Part shown: positions 1-5,211 of the stretch, one piece after another
How positions within the stretch are numbered: position 1 is the first letter of the stretch
Layout: every line of letters starts with the position of its first letter
DNA from: an uncultured Collinsella sp.
Lineage (GTDB): Bacteria; Actinomycetota; Coriobacteriia; Coriobacteriales; Coriobacteriaceae
NCBI GenBank assembly: GCA_900552345.1
Contig: URZN01000056.1
Location: 1 to 7,468, forward strand
Reading direction: 5' to 3'
DNA: 7,468 nucleotides
Made by a program: the position numbers and the translations under genes
Notes under the pieces: model-generated
Told to the model about the DNA's origin: nothing
What the model saw: only the letters and a program-made list of their open reading frames with translations
Database searches by the model: none

Positions 1-1137
1 GGTGGCCAGCAGGGCGATGCCGGAAAGCTTTCCGCCGAGGGCGTTGTTCTGACCGTTTCCGATACCAAGAACCATAACGGCCTGTATGCCCACGTCGCGC
101 ACGTTGCCGAGGGCACGCTGACCGTCGGTGCCGCTGTGACCGCCGCGCTCGACGCCGAGCGCCGTGGCTTCCTGCGCCGCAACCACACCGCCACGCACCT
201 GCTCGATGCCGCCCTTAAGCAGGTCCTGGGCGAGCACGTCTCCCAGGCCGGCTCGCTGGTGACGCCCGAGCACCTGCGCTTTGACTTTACGCACTTCGAG
301 GCCCTGTCCTTCGAGCAGCTCAAGGCTGTCGAGGACCTGGTCAACCAGCAGATCTTCGCTTCCAAGCCGGTCGTGACCCGTGTCATGGGCATCGACGAGG
401 CTAAGGCTGCCGGCGCTGTCGCTCTGTTTGGAGAGAAGTACGGCGATGTCGTCCGCGTCGTCTCCGTGGGCGCCGAGGACCAGCCGTTCTCCCGCGAGCT
501 CTGTGGTGGCACCCATGCCGCCAATACCGCCGAGATTGGCCTGTTCAAGATCATTTCCGAGTCCTCCACGGGCTCCAATGTCCGCCGTATCGAGGCCGTG
601 ACCTCTAAGGGTGCCCTCGACTACATGGCCGACCGCCTGGCGCTCGTTGACGCCGCCGCCGCTGCGCTCAAGTGCCGCGTCGACGAGGTTCCCGCCCGCG
701 TGGAGAACTTGCAGGCCGAGCTGCGCGAGACGTCAAACAAGCTCAAAAAGGCTCTGACCGGTGGCTCCTCCGACGCCATTTCCAGTGCCATCGAGGGTGC
801 TGTCGAGCTCGGCGGCTACAAGCTAGTCGTCGCTGAGCTCCAGGGCCTTGAGGCTGCCGACCTGCGCAACGTATGGGATACCGTGCATCAGAAGGTCGCC
901 GGCCCTGTCGCTTGTGTCGTCGCCAGCGTGACTGAGAAGGGCGCTCCGGCCCTGCTCGCTGCCGGCTCCGATGACGCCGTCAAGGCCGGTTTCCACGCCG
1001 GTAACGTGATCAAGCAGATCGCGGGTCTGGTCGACGGTCGCGGTGGTGGTCGTCCCAACATGGCCCAGGCCGGTGGCAAGAATGCTGCCGGCATCGCCGA
1101 TGCCCTCGCGGCCGCTAAGACCGCGCTCGGCGCCTAA
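1..1137 (+). CDS. alaS: Alanyl-tRNA synthetase, C-terminal part (partial, 5' end outside window)
   Basis: This is the 3' part of the enzyme that charges tRNA-Ala with alanine in the cytoplasm. The frame is open from base 1, and the 378 visible residues end at TAA 1135–1137. The family is about 870–880 residues, so roughly the C-terminal 40–45% is present. In order, I see the GGQQGD-type stretch at the left edge, the editing-domain zinc motif NHTATH (181–198), and its second half CGGTH (502–516, Cys and His ligands). A helical, probably coiled-coil linker follows (about 690–765). The DHHA1-type C-terminal domain has the glycine-rich motif GGRGGGRPNMAQAGG near 1039–1077. Editing residues look intact, so this is a functional gene cut by the window, not a pseudogene. 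ruvX starts 17 bp downstream with no terminator between, which implies co-transcription. Family identification is very secure. Confidence 0.97.
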   Translation, partial: GGQQGDAGKLSAEGVVLTVSDTKNHNGLYAHVAHVAEGTLTVGAAVTAALDAERRGFLRRNHTATHLLDAALKQVLGEHVSQAGSLVTPEHLRFDFTHFEALSFEQLKAVEDLVNQQIFASKPVVTRVMGIDEAKAAGAVALFGEKYGDVVRVVSVGAEDQPFSRELCGGTHAANTAEIGLFKIISESSTGSNVRRIEAVTSKGALDYMADRLALVDAAAAALKCRVDEVPARVENLQAELRETSNKLKKALTGGSSDAISSAIEGAVELGGYKLVVAELQGLEAADLRNVWDTVHQKVAGPVACVVASVTEKGAPALLAAGSDDAVKAGFHAGNVIKQIAGLVDGRGGGRPNMAQAGGKNAAGIADALAAAKTALGA

Positions 1138-1154
1138 GAATCTAAGAAGTCGCT

Positions 1155-1583
1155 GTGGTTGCGCTCGCGCTGGACATAGGGGAGACCAGGATTGGCATCG
1201 CCGTCTCGAGCCGTGATGGCAAGATGTCGATGCCTGTCAAGGTGCTTCCGGCTGCCGAGGTCACCGGTATGGCCAAGACGTTCCGCTACCTGGTTGAGGA
1301 CTATGAGCCCGACATCCTGGTAAGCGGACGTCCCCTGACCATGGCCGGTGAGCCCGGCCCTCAGGCCGAGCGCGTTGCCGCTGTGGCGCAAAAGATCGCC
1401 GACGAGCTCGATCTTCCGTTGGAGTTTGAGGACGAGCGTCTGTCCTCGCAAGAGGCTAAGCGTATCCTGCGCGAGCAGGGCCTCAACGAAAAGCAGATGA
1501 GGGGCAAGATCGACATGATTGCCGCCAGCCTGTTTTTGCAGACGTGGCTCGATCGTAAAAACGAGGAGGTTTCGCATGCCTAG
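1155..1583 (+). CDS. ruvX: RuvX/YqgF family Holliday-junction resolvase-like nuclease (pre-16S rRNA processing)
   Basis: A 142-residue protein of the YqgF/RuvX family (RNase H fold), linked in bacteria to 16S rRNA 5'-end maturation and annotated as a putative Holliday junction resolvase. Visible motifs are LALDIGETRIGIAVS at the N-terminus (Asp7 as first catalytic acid), SGRPLTMAGEPG (residues 57–68, the family GLPLnmdG motif with Arg in place of Leu), EDERLSS (Asp93) and KIDMIAA (Asp120). All three acidic active-site positions are kept, and length is normal (about 138–150). The start is GTG at 1155; the in-frame TAA at 1143–1145 excludes anything longer, and only a weak purine-rich site (AAGAAG) precedes it. 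It lies directly after alaS and overlaps mltG by 8 bp, the same order as B. subtilis alaS–yrrK–yrrL. The function of this particular copy is inferred from the family. Confidence 0.93.
   Translation: MVALALDIGETRIGIAVSSRDGKMSMPVKVLPAAEVTGMAKTFRYLVEDYEPDILVSGRPLTMAGEPGPQAERVAAVAQKIADELDLPLEFEDERLSSQEAKRILREQGLNEKQMRGKIDMIAASLFLQTWLDRKNEEVSHA
1563..1570 (+). promoter_or_regulatory. Strong ribosome binding site for mltG, inside ruvX
   Basis: GAGGAGGT lies within the last codons of ruvX, 5 bp before ATG 1576. This is a near-perfect Shine-Dalgarno sequence. It fixes the mltG start at 1576 rather than at the upstream in-frame ATG at 1519, which has no comparable site and lies deep inside ruvX. It also implies translational coupling, because mltG initiates 8 bp before ruvX translation has finished. 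Confidence 0.85.
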
Positions 1584-2931
1584 CGCTTCCGATCCGCGCC
1601 AGCAGAATCGTACACCACAGCCCGTGCCGCGCTCTGCGCAGCCGACGCGGCGTACGGCCCAACAGACTGTTGCCCGTCCGACCCAGCAATCGTCTGCCCG
1701 TGTGCCTCAGCAGCCCGCTGCTCGCACGGCGCAATCCACTGGTGGTACGCGTTTTAAACAGCAAGCGCCTGCTCAGCGCGCGCAGGCCCCTCAATCTCAT
1801 GGTCATTCTCACCGGGCTCACGGCACGCACCGCGTGGCTCCAGCAACGCGCTCAAGCTACAACTCCCAAGCTCGTCGCAGCGCCCAAAAGAAGAACCCCC
1901 CGGTGCCCATGATTGTCGGCGCCGTGTTTGCCCTACTTGCGCTGGTCGCGATCGTCTTCTTTGTCGTTCCGGCCGTCAAGGGTTTCATTGCCGGTGGGGA
2001 CGCGAACGTTGAAGCTGGTCAGCACGTTACTATCACGATTGCCGAAGGCGCTTCGGGCGACACCATCGCCTCGATCCTCTCCGAGAACCATATCGTCGAG
2101 AATCCCAAGGATTACTACGCTGCGGTCAAAAAGCTCAACGCCGATATGTCTCTCAAGCCGGGTAAGTATTCGTTTACCACGCTCATGGACGCGACTAAGG
2201 TCGTCCAGCAGCTTATGGAAGGTCCCAACGCCGGCTCCGATGCGCTGACTATCCCTGAGGGCTTGACGGTCGATCAGGTCGCCGACCGCGTCGCCAAGGC
2301 GTACGACGGCATTTCTAAGGAAGACTTCCTTAACCAGGCCAAGGCGAGCAATTATGTGAATGATTACGCTTTCCTTAAAGACGCCGCGAACGATTCGCTC
2401 GAGGGTTTCCTGTTCCCCAAGACTTATTCGTTGGGTAAGGACCCGAGCGCCGATGACGTGATTCGTGCCATGCTCGACCAGTTTAACTCCGAGTATAAAT
2501 CGCTCGATTTTGCCAGCTGCGAGGCAAAGATCAAGGAGCGCTACGGCGTGGAGATGTCCGATTACGACATCGTCAATCTTGCCTCCATCGTCGAGCGCGA
2601 GGGTCTCAACGCCGACCAGCGCGCGCACGTGGCCTCGGTCTTCTACAACCGCTTGGCCGGCAAGCTCGATGGCCTGCGCTACCTTAACAGCGACGCGACC
2701 ATGATGTACGTCACCGGTGGCGAGGTTACCGCTGACGACCTGCAGAGTGATAGCCCTTATAACACCTATAAGCACGAGGGCCTCCCGCCCACGCCCATTT
2801 GCTCTCCGTCGCTCGAGGCGCTCAAGGCCACCCTTGAGCCGACCGACTCCGATGACCTGTATTTCTACATTACGCAGGACGAGGAGTATTTCTCGAAGAC
2901 CTACGAAGAGCATCAACAGTCTTGGAATTGA
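1576..2931 (+). CDS. mltG: Endolytic murein transglycosylase MltG (YceG-like)
   Basis: A 451-residue membrane-anchored lytic transglycosylase that cleaves nascent peptidoglycan strands and is thought to terminate glycan polymerisation outside the membrane. Residues 1–108 form a Q/A/R/P/S-rich, probably disordered cytoplasmic tail with an octapeptide repeat (residues 25–56) and a His-rich patch (74–86). One transmembrane helix follows (about 111–132). Next come a LysM-like subdomain (about 150–216) and the YceG catalytic domain (about 220–451). The catalytic Glu is Glu340 in LASIVEREG, followed by VASVFYNRL (352–360), NSDATMMY (371–378, family form DPTviY) and SPYNTYKHEGLPPTPI (393–408). The segment between NRL and SDAT looks a few residues longer than usual, and the C-terminal YEEH motif is kept. 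The 8-bp overlap with ruvX and 2-bp gap to yqeG place it inside an operon. Identification is secure; the role of the tail is unknown. Confidence 0.95.
   Translation: MPSASDPRQQNRTPQPVPRSAQPTRRTAQQTVARPTQQSSARVPQQPAARTAQSTGGTRFKQQAPAQRAQAPQSHGHSHRAHGTHRVAPATRSSYNSQARRSAQKKNPPVPMIVGAVFALLALVAIVFFVVPAVKGFIAGGDANVEAGQHVTITIAEGASGDTIASILSENHIVENPKDYYAAVKKLNADMSLKPGKYSFTTLMDATKVVQQLMEGPNAGSDALTIPEGLTVDQVADRVAKAYDGISKEDFLNQAKASNYVNDYAFLKDAANDSLEGFLFPKTYSLGKDPSADDVIRAMLDQFNSEYKSLDFASCEAKIKERYGVEMSDYDIVNLASIVEREGLNADQRAHVASVFYNRLAGKLDGLRYLNSDATMMYVTGGEVTADDLQSDSPYNTYKHEGLPPTPICSPSLEALKATLEPTDSDDLYFYITQDEEYFSKTYEEHQQSWN
1648..1743 (+). repeat. Imperfect 24-bp tandem repeat (4 units) in the mltG tail
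   Basis: Four consecutive 24-bp units encode the octapeptides RRTAQQTV, ARPTQQSS, ARVPQQPA and ARTAQSTG (MltG residues 25–56, consensus A-R-x-x-Q-Q-x-x). The second-position Arg is invariant and the central Gln pair is kept in three of the four units. The DNA copies differ in Gln codons and in the variable positions, so this is an old, diverged duplication or a selected peptide periodicity, not a recent slippage tract. Confidence 0.65.
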
Positions 2932-2933
2932 TC

Positions 2934-3431
2934 ATGAGGATTTTTAGCCCCAAACGATATGTTGCCTCGGTCGATCGCATCGACCTCGATACCCTCTGGG
3001 CCGACGGCAAGCGCGCCATTCTGCTCGATCGCGACAACACCCTGGTGCCGCGTGATACCGAGCAGGTACCCGCTGCGGTCTCCGCCTGGCTCAAGGCCGC
3101 CCATGCCAAGGGCTTTAAGCTGTGCATGGTGTCCAACAACTGGCATCGCGACCAGGTTATGGCGTCGGCGCGCGAGCTGGGGCTCGAGGCCATCAGCCAT
3201 GCCATGAAGCCGGCGCCCTTTGCCCTCAAAGCGGGCCTTAAGCGCCTGGGTGCCACGGCTAACGAGGCCGTACTGATCGGCGATCAGTTGTACACCGACG
3301 TGTGGAGCGGTAACTTTGCCGGCGTCGATACCATTCTGGTCAAGCCGCAGGCCACCCAAGATCTGTGGTATACGCAGATCTTCCGTATTTTTGAGCGCCG
3401 GGCCCTGCGCGACCTTCCCTGCGAGGAATAG
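2934..3431 (+). CDS. yqeG: YqeG-family HAD (subclass IIIA) phosphatase
   Basis: A 165-residue HAD-superfamily phosphatase of the YqeG type. The family includes yeast Gep4, a mitochondrial phosphatidylglycerophosphate phosphatase, so a role in phosphatidylglycerol synthesis is possible but not shown by this sequence. All four HAD motifs are present: LLDRDNTLVP (nucleophile Asp32, acid/base Asp34), SNN (67–69), the Lys in MKPAP (Lys92), and IGDQLYTDVWSGN (115–127; Asp117 and Asp122). The C-terminal RIFERRALRDL resembles the basic ERR motif of B. subtilis YqeG. I chose ATG 2934, 2 bp after the mltG stop. A TTG at 2922 would add four residues but lies inside mltG, and neither start has a strong Shine-Dalgarno, so initiation may rely on coupling to mltG. 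Length matches the family (about 165–175). Confidence 0.88.
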   Translation: MRIFSPKRYVASVDRIDLDTLWADGKRAILLDRDNTLVPRDTEQVPAAVSAWLKAAHAKGFKLCMVSNNWHRDQVMASARELGLEAISHAMKPAPFALKAGLKRLGATANEAVLIGDQLYTDVWSGNFAGVDTILVKPQATQDLWYTQIFRIFERRALRDLPCEE

Positions 3432-3439
3432 GTCTCGTT

Positions 3440-3973
3440 ATGTCCCAGCATATCAAACACGGCTGCGACCACATCTTCTTTATCGGCTTTTTGGGCGCGG
3501 GCAAATCAACGCTCGCGCGTAACGTCGGCAACATGTTCAAGCGTCGGTTTATCGATACCGACCGCCTGGTGGTCCGCCGTTGCGGCAAGTCGGTGACCGA
3601 GATCTTTGAGACCGAGGGCGAGGAGCGCTTCCGCGAGCTCGAGACCTCGGCGCTTCGTTCGCTTCGAAGCGAGCGCAGCCTGTTGGTTTCGTGTGGGGGC
3701 GGCATTGTCGAGACGCCGGAAAACATCGAGCTCATGCACCAGATGGGTACCTGTGTGTACCTCGAAGGCGACTTTGAGGATTCGATGCGCCAGATTCGCC
3801 GGTCCGATACCCGACCTGATTTCCGTTCGCCCGAGCATGCGGCGTTGCTTTTTGAGCATCGCCGTCCGTTGTATCGCCAAGCGGCCGATCTTACCCTCGA
3901 TATCCGCAATAAGTCCTTTGAGGATGTTTCGTACCGTTGTGCCGAGATGCTTTTGGAGCGTGGATTGCTATGA
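3440..3973 (+). CDS. aroK: Shikimate kinase
   Basis: A 177-residue P-loop kinase of the shikimate kinase family (shikimate + ATP to shikimate-3-phosphate, fifth step of the chorismate pathway, cytoplasmic). Visible are the Walker A motif GFLGAGKST (16–24), the shikimate-binding DTD (39–41), FRELE with Arg65, CGGGIV with the GGG loop (86–88), a lid-type RP (Arg125) and RRPLYRQAAD (141–150), whose Arg141 matches the conserved shikimate-binding Arg. Deviations are RPDF at the lid where RPLL is usual, and loss of the Glu that normally follows DTD by a few residues (DTDRLVV). Length is normal (about 165–180). It starts 8 bp after yqeG, and its TGA overlaps the ATG of the next gene. An aroK–aroB pair is common in bacteria, but here the partner is degenerate, so whether the substrate is really shikimate deserves some doubt. 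Confidence 0.9.
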   Translation: MSQHIKHGCDHIFFIGFLGAGKSTLARNVGNMFKRRFIDTDRLVVRRCGKSVTEIFETEGEERFRELETSALRSLRSERSLLVSCGGGIVETPENIELMHQMGTCVYLEGDFEDSMRQIRRSDTRPDFRSPEHAALLFEHRRPLYRQAADLTLDIRNKSFEDVSYRCAEMLLERGLL

Positions 3974-5079
3974 TTCGCCGTCAACTCATCAATTTCCAAA
4001 ACCGCAGTGTCGATGTCCGCGTCGGGTTTGGCGCGTTTGAGGAACTGTCGCGCATGTTCGCCTCGACCGTGGGCAAGCCCAAGCGTGCGATGGTTGTTTG
4101 GGATGCTGCCGTGTCCGAGCGCTTTGGTGAGGTCGTCGATCATGCGCTGGTCGATGCCGGCTTTGCCGTGTCGCAGCTTTTGCTTGAGGTTTCGCCCGAT
4201 GGCGCCACCTTGTCCGATGCCGATGTCGTCTTTGGCGCGCTTTCGGCTAACGGTATTACCTGCGATGACCTGGTTGTTGCCGTTGGCGATGCCGCAACCT
4301 GCTCGGTAGTTTGCTGGTGCGCCAACCAGTGGTGCGGTCGCACCGAGTGCGCACTGTTGCCGACGACATTCGACTCCATGCTTACGGTCGCCACGACGAT
4401 GGAGCCGCTCGTCGCTTCGGGCGACCACGCGTTGCCCGCCATCGCGGTGCGCCCCGAGCCCGGTCTGGTCGTGTGCAATCTGGACCTTGTTCGCGAAGCC
4501 AACTCCGAGGACCTTAAGCTTGGCTATGCGGTGCTCGTGGGCACTATGCTCTCGAGCAGCAAGTCGCGCTGGAACCAGTTCTCCGAGACGGTTCCCGAGA
4601 TTCTAGCCGGCGAGGAAGTTGCACTCGTCAATGCCGTGCAGTGGTCCCAGACCGCCCGTAAGGACGTACTGATGGCCACGAACCCGAGCGCTCGCCATGC
4701 GCTCGATTTTGGCAAGACGGGGGAGTGTACCCTGCGCGCCTGCTTGGGCGATGCCGCTTCGCAGGTCCCTGCCTATCAGCTGTTATCCGAGGGCATTCGC
4801 TTTGAGGCGCGCCTAGCACATGATGCCTGCGACTTTGATATCGATTACGTCTTTGAGGTCGATGACTGCCTGGAGGACTTTGGCATCGAGGAACTTGCCT
4901 TCGACCTGGAGCCCACCGCGTTTATCGAGGAGTTCCGCAGGCAGCAGTTCGCCCGCTCGAACCGCAGTATGCTGCCGCTGCCCGCGGCACTCGGCGCAAT
5001 TCGCCTAACGAACGTTGAGGACGAGGTTCTTGAGCGCCATGCTCACGCCTACTTGGCTTCTCGTAAAGAACTTCTCTAA
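3970..5079 (+). CDS. Degenerate 3-dehydroquinate synthase-like protein (probable pseudoenzyme)
   Basis: A 369-residue protein in the aroB position, starting at an ATG that overlaps the aroK stop by 4 bp. Overall outline and length match AroB (about 350–370). An SPDGATLSD segment (75–83) aligns with the DGEQYKS region, LLPTTFDSM (129–137) with the VPTTLLSQ motif, VVCNLDLV (167–174) with VVVDLDCL, ALDFGKTGE (244–252) with LNLGHTFGH, and LPLPAALGAIRL (335–346) with the C-terminal strand. However, the zinc ligands (Glu of AEVIK, His of GHTFGH, His of LHGEA) and the catalytic Lys/Asp/Arg positions are all replaced. The NAD-binding GGGxxGD is reduced to VGDAATC, followed by five Cys in 17 residues (111–127). 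The reading frame is intact and coupled to aroK, so it looks maintained rather than decaying. AroB activity is unlikely on this evidence; a structural, regulatory or new role is open. I recognise the fold family only moderately surely. Confidence 0.7.
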   Translation: MIRRQLINFQNRSVDVRVGFGAFEELSRMFASTVGKPKRAMVVWDAAVSERFGEVVDHALVDAGFAVSQLLLEVSPDGATLSDADVVFGALSANGITCDDLVVAVGDAATCSVVCWCANQWCGRTECALLPTTFDSMLTVATTMEPLVASGDHALPAIAVRPEPGLVVCNLDLVREANSEDLKLGYAVLVGTMLSSSKSRWNQFSETVPEILAGEEVALVNAVQWSQTARKDVLMATNPSARHALDFGKTGECTLRACLGDAASQVPAYQLLSEGIRFEARLAHDACDFDIDYVFEVDDCLEDFGIEELAFDLEPTAFIEEFRRQQFARSNRSMLPLPAALGAIRLTNVEDEVLERHAHAYLASRKELL

Positions 5080-5085
5080 GATTTA

Positions 5086-5111
5086 TTGACTTCCATCGTC
5101 TTTCGTATCAT
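5086..5111 (+). promoter_or_regulatory. Candidate weak promoter upstream of the M24 peptidase gene
   Basis: TTGACT (5086–5091) matches the -35 consensus at five of six positions, and TATCAT (5106–5111) matches the -10 at five of six, but the spacer is only 14 bp where 16–18 is usual. At the usual 17-bp spacing the hexamer is CATGTT, which is poor. If TATCAT is used, transcription would start near 5117–5119, exactly at the base of the hairpin described below. The call rests on hexamer matching only. Confidence 0.3.
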
Positions 5112-5116
5112 GTTGA

Positions 5117-5179
5117 GGGGCGGGTTTTCAATCGGTTGCGGATCGCATACGATTCCGTACATTGATTGAGACCCGTCCC
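5117..5179 (+). promoter_or_regulatory. Long, nearly continuous hairpin in the 132-bp aroB-like/peptidase intergenic region
   Basis: The outer arms 5117–5133 and 5164–5179 pair over 16 positions with one bulged base (in the U5125–5128 run). The inner arms 5139–5145 and 5150–5157 pair over 7 positions with one bulge (U5154), around the 4-nt loop CATA. The two imperfect outer pairs, G5120·U5176 and U5127·G5170, are allowed in + strand RNA but would be C/A mismatches in the opposite transcript, which argues for an RNA structure of this strand. The following TCTTTAT is a poor U-tract, so this could be a weak terminator for the upstream operon, a 5'-end stabilising stem of the peptidase mRNA, or an attenuator-type leader. 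The structure is well supported; the function is not. Confidence 0.6.
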
Positions 5180-5211
5180 GTCTTTATAGAGACAACAAGA
5201 AAGGAATCTGC

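Noticed and set aside
1933..2916. A 327-codon - strand open frame inside mltG.
   Set aside because: It lies entirely antisense to the MltG transmembrane and catalytic coding region and shows no family signature.
3937..3969. A longer start for the AroB-like protein at ATG 3937.
   Set aside because: It would extend the overlap with aroK to 37 bp, while the ATGA junction at 3970 is the usual coupled arrangement and gives an AroB-like N-terminus.
3340..4428. A 362-codon open frame on the - strand crossing yqeG, aroK and the AroB-like gene.
   Set aside because: It spans three well-supported + strand genes, is Arg/Ser-rich without motifs, and has no promoter or Shine-Dalgarno. It is a composition artefact.
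5110..5169. A possible 19-codon leader peptide reading through the hairpin (ATG 5110 to TGA 5169).
   Set aside because: No Shine-Dalgarno precedes it, no run of regulatory codons is visible, and its ATG overlaps the candidate -10 box, so it would lie upstream of the likely transcript start.
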